Below are positions 42,499 to 51,278 of a stretch of 64,000 nt of DNA, in pieces. Origin of the DNA: Desulfovibrio piger (GTDB lineage Bacteria > Desulfobacterota > Desulfovibrionia > Desulfovibrionales > Desulfovibrionaceae). The number at the start of each line of letters is the position of its first letter. Position 1 is the first letter of the stretch. A program made the position numbers and the translations under genes. Under the pieces are notes generated by a model that saw only the letters and a list, made by a program, of their open reading frames with translations, did no database searches and was not told the origin of the DNA. Location of the stretch: the NCBI RefSeq assembly GCF_900116045.1, contig NZ_LT630450.1, positions 279,501 to 343,500 of the forward strand. Direction: 5' to 3'.

Positions 42499-45315
42499 AT
42501 GGCTAATCCCAAATGGTTTGATGCTGACGTCTACATGCAAAACAAGCTGGCCCAGATGCAGGCAAGCGATCCTGACTACAGCTGGGGCGATCTGCTTGAG
42601 GCGTTCGCTGGTGCCGGTTATGTGGGTCCCGAAGGCTACTATGCGCACTTCGTGCAGTTTGGCGCTGCCGAAGATGTGGCCCCCAATGCCTACTTCGACG
42701 CCGATGAGTACTATGCCGCCAAGGCCAAACAGTACTATGAGGAAGAGCTGAAGCAGGAGTTCACCGGCAGTGAATACCAGATCGCCACTGTAAAGACCCT
42801 CATCAACGCGGCGGGTTACAACGCCTGGACCCACTACCAGCAGTTCGGCTCCGCCGAAGGCGTGAACCCCTCCAACGCCTTTGATGCTTCCGACTACTGC
42901 GCCGCCAAGGCCGAAGCCATGAACAATGCCGGGCAGAAGGCCCCTGACGGTACCGACTGGACCGCCGAAAAGATCGCCAAAGCCATCGACGATGCCGGCA
43001 TGAGCGTGCTGGAACACTACCTGACCTACGCCGGTACCGGTGAAGGCGAAGTGGCCGCCGGTTCCACCTATCCTGTGTCCGAAGACGAGCAGGTGGTGGT
43101 GAGCAAGCCCGGTGAGACCTTTACCTTGACTGCCGGGGTAGACAACCTTGTTGGCACTGCTGGCGATGATATTTTCAGCGCAGTCAACGATGATGCTGAT
43201 AAACCCGTTTTGGGGGCTTTTGACTCCATCGACGGTGGCGCTGGCAATGATACGCTGAATATTACTGATACGGCGGCGGCTGCTGATGCAGGAAAGTTCT
43301 CGTTCCCTGCCGATTTCTCCATGAAGAGCGTGGAAAATGTCACTATTGCCACTACGGGAGCGATCGAAATTGACCTTTCCGCTAATGCTGACGTGGTATC
43401 CATCAAGGGGGATGCTCGTGGTGAGGCCGCCAGCACTGTCACGGCCTCCGGCAATACGGATGTTGCCCTGACGGTGGCTGGGCAGGCTGCGGCGACTGTG
43501 GATGGCGGCAAGGCTGTGTCCGTGACCGCTGGTACCGGTACTACGAAGGTCACGGGCGACAGTCTGACAAGCGTCACCATCAAGGGCGGCGCTACCGCGA
43601 CGATCAGCAATGATAAGGATGCTGATGACGACGACAAAGGGACGACGCTGACGTCTGTGGTGCTCGATGGCGTCGATGGCACTACCACTATTAAGGCTGA
43701 TGGCCTGACCGACGTGACCGTTAAGGGGGCTACGGAAAACGCGAATACTGTGACCATCACCAACAGCACGGAAGAACATTCCCTGACTGTTCATGTGGAT
43801 GGTACGGGCTACAAGGCCGACGGAAAATCTGAGGTTCAGACTGTCATCAAGGATGCGAGTGCGACGTCCATGACCGTGGAAGCCTCTGGTGAAAAGAGCA
43901 ACCTGGCTCTTACCGGTTCCACGAAGCTTGAAAATCTTACGATCACGGGTGATGCTGCACTGACGCTCAAGGCCGAAGACCTGGCTGCCCTGAAGGCTAT
44001 CAATGGCTCTGCTGCCAATGGCGCTTTGATCCTCGGCGACCTGAACGAGGCGACTGTGGACGTGCAGACCGGCAGCGGGAACGATAGCTTCACCATCAAT
44101 GCTACGGATAAAGTGACGGTCGATGCCGGTGCCGGTAATGACGTCGTTACCCTTGGGGCTGTTATTGCTGCCGGCTCCAGCATTGATCTGGGTGCTGGTG
44201 ATGACACTCTGCTGTCTGCTAGCGGTTCTGTTGCGGCCTCTACCAAGGATGCCACTACGGTTATCGATGGCGGTGATGGCTTCGATAGCGTGTCTGCCTC
44301 TCTGATCAATGCCGGTAATGCGGCCCAGTTCCACAATTTTGAAGCCCTGGATATCACTGCTAAAGTGACTGGGTTTGACTTCGATCTGCTGACGAATTCC
44401 GCCATTGAAGCCCTGACTCTTTCTGGCAGCAATAGTGAAGCAACCATAAATAACGTGGCTGCTGGAGTGGATCTGCGCGTTTCCGGTAATAATACGGCGA
44501 TGACCACCATCAATGTGAAAGATGCTGCTAGCGGCGATGCCGATGCCTTTAGCGTGACCCTGAACGAAACAGCTGATGCGGCGGCTACCGCACAGCTTAC
44601 CGTCAATGGCATCGAGAACCTGACCGTGGAAGCCACGGGGGCGGGTGATGGCGATAATACGCTGCAGGTAACAGACGATGCGCTGCAGAGCCTGACCATC
44701 ACCGGCAGCCAGAAGCTGACCCTGAGCTTTAGTGCCTCCGGCTCTGCGGGTGATGGAGTTAGCCTCATCGATGGTTCTGCCGCTACTGGCGATCTGACTA
44801 TCAAGACCAACGGTGTCACTGCCGACAGCAAGCTTGGTTTGACCGTGAAGACCGGTTCCGGTGCCGATAGCATCACCTTGGCCGGCAAGGCCACTGTGGA
44901 TGCCGGCGCAGGCGATGACACGATTACCTCTTCCGCGCAGGGTGGCACGTTCACCGGTGGCGATGGCAAGGATACCTTTAACGTCGCGGCCGCAAAGGGC
45001 AGCGATAATATGGTGACCATCACTGATTTCGTTGCAGGTACCGACAAGCTGGCTTTTGCTGACAAGGGGACTGAAACCTTCGATAAGGCAATCGTTAGCG
45101 GTGCTCAGTCGCTGGAAGATGCTTTGAATGCCGCTGCTGCGGGTGATGGCTCTGTGAATGGTGCTCTTTCCTGGTTCCAGTACGGTGGTGATACCTACAT
45201 CGTCCAGGATCTCTCTACAGATGCCACTTTCCAGAGTGGGGATATCGTCGTCAAGCTGGTCGGCGAGCATGACTTGTCTGATATGACTGTGGCAGATTTT
45301 AACTTTGCCTCCTAG
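42499..45315 (+). CDS. Large RTX/S-layer-like protein, probable type I secretion substrate
   Basis: The 938-residue acidic protein has no N-terminal signal peptide. Residues 6-190 hold three tandem repeats of about 62 residues (WFDADVYM, YFDADEYYAAK, AFDASDYCAAK starts, each with a Y-x-x-F-G-x-x-E/D-V/G core). A long Thr/Ala/Asp-rich beta region follows with RTX-type calcium motifs (GTAGDDIF, DGGAGNDTLNI, DAGAGNDVVTLG, GGDGKDTFNV). The C-terminus (ITDFVAGTDKLAF to DLSDMTVADFNFAS) resembles type I secretion signals of S-layer-like proteins. The start at 42499 has an ideal GGAGG; a longer upstream frame would cross the crossover site. Base and codon use are more AT-ending than in neighbours. 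Confidence 0.85.
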   Translation: MANPKWFDADVYMQNKLAQMQASDPDYSWGDLLEAFAGAGYVGPEGYYAHFVQFGAAEDVAPNAYFDADEYYAAKAKQYYEEELKQEFTGSEYQIATVKTLINAAGYNAWTHYQQFGSAEGVNPSNAFDASDYCAAKAEAMNNAGQKAPDGTDWTAEKIAKAIDDAGMSVLEHYLTYAGTGEGEVAAGSTYPVSEDEQVVVSKPGETFTLTAGVDNLVGTAGDDIFSAVNDDADKPVLGAFDSIDGGAGNDTLNITDTAAAADAGKFSFPADFSMKSVENVTIATTGAIEIDLSANADVVSIKGDARGEAASTVTASGNTDVALTVAGQAAATVDGGKAVSVTAGTGTTKVTGDSLTSVTIKGGATATISNDKDADDDDKGTTLTSVVLDGVDGTTTIKADGLTDVTVKGATENANTVTITNSTEEHSLTVHVDGTGYKADGKSEVQTVIKDASATSMTVEASGEKSNLALTGSTKLENLTITGDAALTLKAEDLAALKAINGSAANGALILGDLNEATVDVQTGSGNDSFTINATDKVTVDAGAGNDVVTLGAVIAAGSSIDLGAGDDTLLSASGSVAASTKDATTVIDGGDGFDSVSASLINAGNAAQFHNFEALDITAKVTGFDFDLLTNSAIEALTLSGSNSEATINNVAAGVDLRVSGNNTAMTTINVKDAASGDADAFSVTLNETADAAATAQLTVNGIENLTVEATGAGDGDNTLQVTDDALQSLTITGSQKLTLSFSASGSAGDGVSLIDGSAATGDLTIKTNGVTADSKLGLTVKTGSGADSITLAGKATVDAGAGDDTITSSAQGGTFTGGDGKDTFNVAAAKGSDNMVTITDFVAGTDKLAFADKGTETFDKAIVSGAQSLEDALNAAAAGDGSVNGALSWFQYGGDTYIVQDLSTDATFQSGDIVVKLVGEHDLSDMTVADFNFAS

Positions 45316-45342
45316 TCCCCATCCCTCCCACTGACGGATACA

Positions 45343-45370
45343 GGCGCCCTCCCGTCCCCGGGGGGGCGCC
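45343..45370 (+). terminator. Hairpin after the RTX gene
   Basis: GGCGCCC pairs with GGGCGCC across a C/G-rich loop, 28 bases after the stop. Only two T residues follow, so it is a weak terminator or a messenger-stabilising structure. Confidence 0.5.
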
Positions 45371-45441
45371 TTCACAAAGCGGCGCCCCTGTGTCCCGCCG
45401 GGGCAGAGCGGCGCCGCGGCATATTTGGCAAGATCGTGCAT

Positions 45442-46353
45442 ATGTCCTCTCCTGCTGTCAGCATCATCGTGGCCAGCTACAACTATGAGCAATGGCTGCC
45501 CCAGGCCCTGCAAAGCGCGCTGGACCAGTACGTTGCGGATTTTGAACTGCTGGTTGTGGACGACGGTTCCGCGGACGGCTCCCCGGCCGTGGCGCGGGAG
45601 TTCGCCGCGCGGGATGCCCGCGTGCGCGTCCTCACCCATGCGGACGGCGGCAACCACGGCCTGCCCGCCACCCTGGCGCTGGGGCTGGCCGCCGCGCGCG
45701 GCCAGTGGACGGCCTTTCTGGAAGCCGATGACGTCTGGCTGCCGGACACCCTGTCCCTGCGGCTGGCCGCCGCGGCCGGCACGGATGCCGGGGTCATCTT
45801 CAACGATGTGGAGCTCTGGCCCATGCCCGGCGCGGCCACAGGCTGGTTCACGGGCTATGTGCCGCGCGTCATGGCCGGACATGCCCGCCGGGGCGGGACA
45901 GGGCAGCGGGACTTTTCCCTGTGCGGGCCCATGCTGGTGGAAAATGTCATCCCCACCTTTTCCTGCGCCATGGTGCGCACGGAGCTTTTGCGTGCCTGTG
46001 ACTGGCAGTCGCCGGTGCCGCGCTGGACGGACTGGTGGCTGTGGTGCCAGCTGGCCTGCCGCACCCGCTTTTTCTTTGTGCCGCACAGGCTCGTGCGCTG
46101 GCGCCTGCATGCGGGCAGCCAGCATCACGGCGTGGGCGGCGGCTACCTGCACGATTACGCCCGCATGGGCCGGGGCCTGGCCCGTCTGCTGGGGCCGGAG
46201 CTCACGGCCGGGGGCCGGCGGCGCTGGCTGTGGTACCTGCGCCTGCCCGCCCCGCTGCGGCTGGCGGTACGCCTGGGCCGCATGGTCATGTACCAGGGCC
46301 CGCGCAGGAGCCTGCGGCAGGTGGCGGAGCGTCTGGGCCGGCGCGCACGGTGA
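45442..46353 (+). CDS. Family 2 glycosyltransferase
   Basis: The 303-residue GT-A type transferase begins SPAVSIIVASYNYEQWL. It carries the nucleotide-sugar motif VVDDGSADGS near residue 38 and the acidic FLEADDVWLPD near residue 91. The C-terminus is basic and hydrophobic, suggesting membrane attachment. The ATG at 45442 is taken as the start; a GTG six bases earlier is possible, and neither has a strong ribosome site. It may glycosylate surface glycan or even the neighbouring RTX protein; neither is shown. Confidence 0.88.
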   Translation: MSSPAVSIIVASYNYEQWLPQALQSALDQYVADFELLVVDDGSADGSPAVAREFAARDARVRVLTHADGGNHGLPATLALGLAAARGQWTAFLEADDVWLPDTLSLRLAAAAGTDAGVIFNDVELWPMPGAATGWFTGYVPRVMAGHARRGGTGQRDFSLCGPMLVENVIPTFSCAMVRTELLRACDWQSPVPRWTDWWLWCQLACRTRFFFVPHRLVRWRLHAGSQHHGVGGGYLHDYARMGRGLARLLGPELTAGGRRRWLWYLRLPAPLRLAVRLGRMVMYQGPRRSLRQVAERLGRRAR

Positions 46354-46502
46354 CGCACCCGCGCGGATCTGTCCCCCGCAGCGTCCGGGTGGTATCTTCT
46401 GGGCACAAACATGTTCCAGAATATGGCATGCAGGCCAAAAAAATGACCGCAGGGGCAGAAAAAACGCTTTTTTGTGTCACATGACTTACAGGTGGTGGAC
46501 GG

Positions 46503-47000
46503 ATGGATGCCATGCAGGATCTTGGTGAGCGTATCCGGCGGGTACGCGGGTACACGTCACAGGAGGCCTTTGCCCGGCAGCTCGGTATCAGCAAGGGGGC
46601 ACTGGGCTGTTACGAGCGGGGCGTCAACTGCCCCAATGTGGAAGTCATCCTGAATATCTCCCGCTTGCGCCACGTCAGTCTGGAGTGGCTCATGACCGGC
46701 AAAGGCGACATGGCGGATGCGCCGGGCCCCGAGGAGCCCGCTCCGGCAAGCTGCGCGCCGGGACTGGCTGCACAGCCTGCGGGCGGCGAGGCCGGGGAAC
46801 TGCTGCGCCGTCATTGCGCCTGGCTGCAGCAGCGGCTGGATGCCATGGAGGAGGAACGCCGCGACCTGAGCCGCGAGAACAGGCTCCTCTGGCAGCGCAC
46901 CGCCGACCTGGGGCAACGCCTTGCGCGGCTGGAACAGGCCGGCGGGGAAGAGGACGGGGCCGCGGCGCAGGATGGTGCGGCATCGTCCCGCAAGATGTGA
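46503..47000 (+). CDS. Xre-family regulator with C-terminal coiled coil
   Basis: The 165-residue protein has an N-terminal HTH of the Xre/Cro type (LGERIRRVRGYTSQEAFARQLGISKGALGCYERG; residues about 6-40). A Pro/Ala-rich linker and a Glu/Arg-rich coiled coil (about 95-145) follow. It is likely a dimeric repressor. The 149 bases upstream contain AT-rich and palindromic patches (AACATGTT, GGCATGCA type) that could be an operator, but no site can be defined. It may control the rhamnose genes downstream or the surface genes upstream. Confidence 0.8.
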   Translation: MDAMQDLGERIRRVRGYTSQEAFARQLGISKGALGCYERGVNCPNVEVILNISRLRHVSLEWLMTGKGDMADAPGPEEPAPASCAPGLAAQPAGGEAGELLRRHCAWLQQRLDAMEEERRDLSRENRLLWQRTADLGQRLARLEQAGGEEDGAAAQDGAASSRKM

Positions 47001-47091
47001 CGCGCAACGGCCCGGCCAAGGCGCCCTGACGGCCTGGCTGTGCCGGCTGGAGGGGCCCCGTCGGGAAAGGTGAAGAAGGAGAACATTCGAC

Positions 47092-48126
47092 ATGCAGGTG
47101 CTGTATCTGGTCACCGGGGGCTGTGGTTTCATCGGTTCCTGTTTCGTGCTGCGGGCCCGTGCCGCCGGCATCCCCGTCATCGATCTGGACAGGCTGACCT
47201 ACTGCGGCAATCCCGAGAACCTTGCCCCCCTGGATCATGATCCGGGCCATGTGCTGGTGCAGGGCGACATAGTCAACAGGGACCTGGTGGCGTACCTGCT
47301 GCGCACGCACCGTCCTTCGGCCATCGTCCATTTTGCCGCCGAAAGCCACGTGGACCGTTCCATCAGCGATCCCGGCGTCTTTGTGCGCACCAACGTGATG
47401 GGGACCGCCAACCTGCTGCATTGCGCCCTGGACTACTGGCAGGGCCTTGCCGGGCAGGAAAGGCAGGCCTTCCGGTTCCTGCATGTCTCCACCGACGAGG
47501 TCTTCGGCTCCCTGGGGCCGGATGACGCGCCTTTCCGGGAGGATACCCCCTACGCCCCCAACAGCCCCTATTCCGCCAGCAAGGCGGCCAGCGACCATCT
47601 GGCGCGGGCCTTTAGCCATACCTACGGCCTGCCCGTGCTGGTGACCAACTGTTCCAACAATTACGGGCCGCGCCAGTTCCCGGAAAAGCTCATCCCGCTG
47701 TTCATCTCCCGCGCCCTGGCCGGGGAGCCCATGCCCCTGTACGGGTCGGGGCGGAACGTGCGCGACTGGCTGTATGTGGAGGAGCATTGCGAGGCGCTGG
47801 AGCGCGTGCTGCGGCATGGCCTGCCCGGGCGCAGCTACAATATCGGCGGCAATTGCGAGCGCAGCAACCTTGAGCTGGTGGACAGCCTGTGCCGCGCGCT
47901 GGACAGCGAGCGCCCCCGGCAGGCCGGCTCCTACCGGGATCTGGTGTGCCGTGTGGCCGACAGGCCCGGCCATGACTGGCGCTATGCCATGGATACCGCA
48001 CGCATGCGGGACGAACTGGGCTGGCAGCCGCGTGTGGGGCTGGAGGAAGGCATGCTCCGTACCGTGCGCTGGTATCTGGAGCACGAAGGCTGGATGGAGC
48101 GGGCCCGCCGGCGCGCGGCCCGATGA
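47092..48126 (+). CDS. rmlB: dTDP-glucose 4,6-dehydratase
   Basis: This is the second enzyme of dTDP-L-rhamnose synthesis. The 344-residue extended SDR has the NAD-binding motif VTGGCGFIGS at residues about 7-16, the substrate segment STDEVFGSLG, and the catalytic YSASKAASDH (Tyr-x-x-x-Lys). An AAGGAG site precedes the ATG. Product: dTDP-4-keto-6-deoxyglucose for RmlC. Confidence 0.96.
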   Translation: MQVLYLVTGGCGFIGSCFVLRARAAGIPVIDLDRLTYCGNPENLAPLDHDPGHVLVQGDIVNRDLVAYLLRTHRPSAIVHFAAESHVDRSISDPGVFVRTNVMGTANLLHCALDYWQGLAGQERQAFRFLHVSTDEVFGSLGPDDAPFREDTPYAPNSPYSASKAASDHLARAFSHTYGLPVLVTNCSNNYGPRQFPEKLIPLFISRALAGEPMPLYGSGRNVRDWLYVEEHCEALERVLRHGLPGRSYNIGGNCERSNLELVDSLCRALDSERPRQAGSYRDLVCRVADRPGHDWRYAMDTARMRDELGWQPRVGLEEGMLRTVRWYLEHEGWMERARRRAAR

Positions 48127-48604
48127 GATTTTCCCGGCGATGATGCACCGGGGGCGGCATGCGGACCGGGCAGGCCTCCCTGTCAGTTGCCCGGTCCCCG
48201 GTGCGGAGTGCGGCCGGCCGTGCCGGTCGTGCACAGGCGTGTGTCCGCCGGGATGCCGCATGCCGCAGGCAGGGGGCAGCCATGCTCCCTGCCGTCCCCG
48301 CGGGGAGTGCCGCGTGGCATGTTCTCGGTGTGTCCGTCTCTCCCATGCCGTCTGCTGTACCACCTTCCGCGGCAGCGGTGTGATGCGGCACCCGGGCACG
48401 GCACCGGGCCGTACTCCAGCCGCAAGGCCGGTTTTCCGGGCTGCGGAGCCGCCGCGGGCTCACCGTGCCCGGGCCGTGCATGCCGCACGGCGGCAGGGGG
48501 GAGGAGTGGCCCCCCTGCCTTTGGGGCGCGGCAGCCCGGCACAACGCGGCATCCGCCCCTGACGATGGCCCGGCAGGGCCGTTTTTAGCGAGCGAGGCTC
48601 CCTC
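48127..48604. other. GC-rich non-coding gap within the rml cluster
   Basis: No gene is supported in these 478 bases; open frames on both strands are low-complexity by-products of high GC. A perfect 10-bp stem (GGACCGGGCA/TGCCCGGTCC, 48163-48197) follows rmlB closely, and a terminator-like hairpin ends just before rmlA. Confidence 0.5.
48567..48586 (+). terminator. Terminator-like hairpin before rmlA
   Basis: GGCCC-GGCA-GGGCC is followed by G and five T, ending 18 bases before rmlA. It either ends the rmlB transcript or acts as an attenuator for rmlACD. Confidence 0.6.
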
Positions 48605-49501
48605 ATGACACAACAACGCAAAGGCATCCTGCTTGCCGGCGGATCGGGCACGCGCCTGTATCCCCTGACGCGCAGCATCAGCAAACAGCTCATGCCGGTC
48701 TATGACAAGCCCATGATCTATTATCCCCTCAGTGTCCTCATGCTGGCGGGCATCCGGGATATCGCCATCATCTCCACCCCCGTCCACCTGCCGCTGTTCG
48801 AGGATCTTTTGGGTGACGGCAGGCGCTGGGGCTGCGCTTTCTCCTACATCGAGCAGCCCCGCCCCGAAGGGCTGGCGCAGGCCTTTTTGCTGGCGGAGGA
48901 CTTTCTTGCCGGGGATCCGGCCTGTCTTGTCCTGGGCGACAACATCTTTTTCGGCCACGGGCTGGATGCCCTGCTCCGGCATGCCATGGCACAGGGAAAG
49001 GGGGCCACGGTCTTTGGCTACCATGTGACCGATCCCCAGCGCTATGGCGTCGTGGCGTTCGATGCGCAGGGACGGGCCACCAGCATCGAGGAAAAGCCGG
49101 AGGAGCCCCGCTCCAATTTTGCCGTGACCGGGCTTTACTTCTATGACGGTGACGTGGTGGACATGGCCCGCCAGGTGCGGCCCTCGGCCCGTGGCGAGCT
49201 GGAGATCACGGACCTGAACAACATGTATCTGGAAAAGGGCCTCCTGCAGGTGGAGCTCATGGGGCGCGGCATGGCCTGGCTGGATACCGGCACCCACGAC
49301 TCCCTGCTGGCTGCCGCCAATTTCGTGCAGACCGTCCAGATGCGGCAAGGCCTGAAGATCGCCTGCCCCGAAGAGATCGCCTGGCGCAAGGGCTACATCT
49401 CCGCCGATGATGTGCGGGCCCTGGCCCACGAGATGGACAAGAACCAGTACGGGCAATACCTGTACGAACTGGTGGACATGGGAGGGACAGCATGGAAGTG
49501 A
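48605..49501 (+). CDS. rmlA: Glucose-1-phosphate thymidylyltransferase
   Basis: This first enzyme of the dTDP-rhamnose pathway makes dTDP-glucose. It is 298 residues, normal length. The nucleotide-binding signature [16 protein letters not shown] is at the N-terminus, PKPMIYY-type sequence appears as [11 protein letters not shown], and the sugar-binding [19 protein letters not shown] is intact. It overlaps rmlC by ten bases. Confidence 0.97.
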   Translation: MTQQRKGILLAGGSGTRLYPLTRSISKQLMPVYDKPMIYYPLSVLMLAGIRDIAIISTPVHLPLFEDLLGDGRRWGCAFSYIEQPRPEGLAQAFLLAEDFLAGDPACLVLGDNIFFGHGLDALLRHAMAQGKGATVFGYHVTDPQRYGVVAFDAQGRATSIEEKPEEPRSNFAVTGLYFYDGDVVDMARQVRPSARGELEITDLNNMYLEKGLLQVELMGRGMAWLDTGTHDSLLAAANFVQTVQMRQGLKIACPEEIAWRKGYISADDVRALAHEMDKNQYGQYLYELVDMGGTAWK

Positions 49502-50046
49502 CGGCAACGGGCATCGAAGGCGTGCTGCTGGTCAAGCCAAAGGTATGGGGCGACGAGCGCGGCTATTTTGTGGAGACCTGGCAGCGTCAGCGCTACGCGG
49601 CAGAAGGTGTGGCCCTGCCCTTCGTGCAGGACAACCACTCCATGTCACGCCGGGGCTGCCTGCGCGGGCTGCACTTCCAGAAAAAGCACCCGCAGGGCAA
49701 GCTGGTCATGGTCTCGCTGGGCCAGGTCTTTGATGTGGCCGTGGACATCCGCCCCGGCTCGCCCACATTCGGCCAGTGGTACGGTACGGTACTTTCCGCG
49801 GCCAACCAGCACCAGCTCTGGATCGCTCCGGGGCTGGCCCACGGCTTTGCCGTGCTGAGCGATGTGGCGCACTTCCATTACAAATGCACCGACTACTACC
49901 ATCCCGAAGACGAAGGCTGCATACGCTGGGATGATCCCGATCTTGCCGTGGACTGGCCTGTGGCTGGGCCGCACTGCTCGGACAAGGACAGGCAGGGGAT
50001 GAGTTTCAGGGAATACTGCGCCGGGTGTGGCGCCCTTATGGGATAG
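49492..50046 (+). CDS. rmlC: dTDP-4-dehydrorhamnose 3,5-epimerase
   Basis: The 184-residue cupin epimerises dTDP-4-keto-6-deoxyglucose. Characteristic segments are [28 protein letters not shown] (catalytic His) and [12 protein letters not shown]. It is translationally coupled to rmlA by overlap and lies nine bases before rmlD. Confidence 0.96.
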   Translation: MEVTATGIEGVLLVKPKVWGDERGYFVETWQRQRYAAEGVALPFVQDNHSMSRRGCLRGLHFQKKHPQGKLVMVSLGQVFDVAVDIRPGSPTFGQWYGTVLSAANQHQLWIAPGLAHGFAVLSDVAHFHYKCTDYYHPEDEGCIRWDDPDLAVDWPVAGPHCSDKDRQGMSFREYCAGCGALMG

Positions 50047-50055
50047 GAGGGGGCC

Positions 50056-50955
50056 ATGTCCCGCACGACTGTCATGCTTACCGGTGGCAAGGGGATGCTC
50101 GGCAGGACCCTTTGCCGTGAACTGGAAGGGTTCGAGGTCATCCCCACGGACCTTCCCGGGACGGATATCCTGCAGGAAGACGCTTTTGCCCGCCAGCTGG
50201 ACAGGACGGCGCCGGATGTGGTCATCCACTGTGCGGCCATGACCGCCGTGGACAGATGCGAGGCGGAACCGGATCTGGCCTATCGCCTCAATGCCCTGGG
50301 ATCAGCCAATGTGGCGGCCGCGTGTGCCCGGCGCGGCATACGGCTCGTGGCCCTGTCCACGGACTATGTCTTTTCCGGTACGGGGCAAAGACCGTACCAT
50401 GAATTCGATGTGCCGGATGGGGGCATCAATGTCTACGGGCAGAGCAAATGGGCGGGCGAACAGGCGGTCCGCACCCATTGCCCGGATCATGTCATCGCCC
50501 GCATCTCCTGGCTGTACGGCCCCGGCGGGCCCAGCTTCGTGCATACCATGCTGCGCCTGGCCCGGCAGGGGCACGAGGTGCTCCGGGTCGTGGACGACCA
50601 GCGCGGCAACCCCACCAGCACCCGTGCGGTCGCGGCGGCCCTGCGGCACATACTGCTTCGCCCCGGTCTGGTGGGCACGTTCCATCTGACCTGCGAGGGC
50701 GAGACCACCTGGTATGGCTTTGCCCGCGAGATCTTTCGCCTTGCCGGCATGGCACAGCGCGTGGAGCCCTGTACCTCGGCGGAATATGCCACGCCGGCCC
50801 GGCGTCCGGCGAATTCCTGTCTGGAAAAACGCATGCTGCGCCTGCTCGGCCTGCCGCCCATGCCCCGCTGGCAGGAAAGTCTGGCGGACTTCATGCGAGC
50901 ACAGGCGCGTGAGCTGGGCCTTCCCGCGGCGCCCGTGCCCGATGCCGGCCGGTGA
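50056..50955 (+). CDS. rmlD: dTDP-4-dehydrorhamnose reductase
   Basis: This last enzyme of the pathway reduces the keto sugar to dTDP-L-rhamnose with NAD(P)H. The 299-residue SDR has the dinucleotide motif LTGGKGMLGRTL, the Tyr-x-x-x-Lys pair in VYGQSKWAGE, and STDYVFSGTGQRPYHE. The terminator at 51001 ends the operon. Confidence 0.95.
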   Translation: MSRTTVMLTGGKGMLGRTLCRELEGFEVIPTDLPGTDILQEDAFARQLDRTAPDVVIHCAAMTAVDRCEAEPDLAYRLNALGSANVAAACARRGIRLVALSTDYVFSGTGQRPYHEFDVPDGGINVYGQSKWAGEQAVRTHCPDHVIARISWLYGPGGPSFVHTMLRLARQGHEVLRVVDDQRGNPTSTRAVAAALRHILLRPGLVGTFHLTCEGETTWYGFAREIFRLAGMAQRVEPCTSAEYATPARRPANSCLEKRMLRLLGLPPMPRWQESLADFMRAQARELGLPAAPVPDAGR

Positions 50956-51000
50956 TGGCCGGTGCTCCGCGCAGCGGCCGTCATGGTTTCCTGGAACGAA

Positions 51001-51027
51001 AGCCGGAGGGATATCCTCCGGCTTTTT
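51001..51027 (+). terminator. Intrinsic terminator of the rml operon
   Basis: AGCCGGAGG and CCTCCGGCT form a perfect 9-bp stem over GATAT, followed by a T-run. The remaining 51028-51278 stretch before tctC is GC-rich, with no gene and no clear promoter. Confidence 0.92.
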
Positions 51028-51278
51028 TGCTGTGGCCGGACAGGGAGGATGCCTTTTTCCGCATCGGTATGCCCGGCACACCCTATGTCCCGATGGCCTG
51101 CACCGGGGGCGGGGCCCCGTGGCGCCTGGCGGCCCGGACGTGCCCGGAGCCGCCTGCCCGTGCGTTTAGTCGCGCCGGGGCTGCCGGATCATGCTGCGGC
51201 AAGACGGCCGCCGGGCACCCCGTCTGGCCGGCCGCCTTCCTTAGCGCCATAGATCGAAAGATTCCTTGAGGAGGAAAC

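Noticed and set aside
42268-46152. Very long open frame (about 1294 codons) antisense to the RTX gene
   Set aside because: It is a by-product of the RTX gene's composition: the RTX protein has repeats, calcium motifs, a secretion C-terminus and an ideal ribosome site, while the antisense product has no recognisable features.
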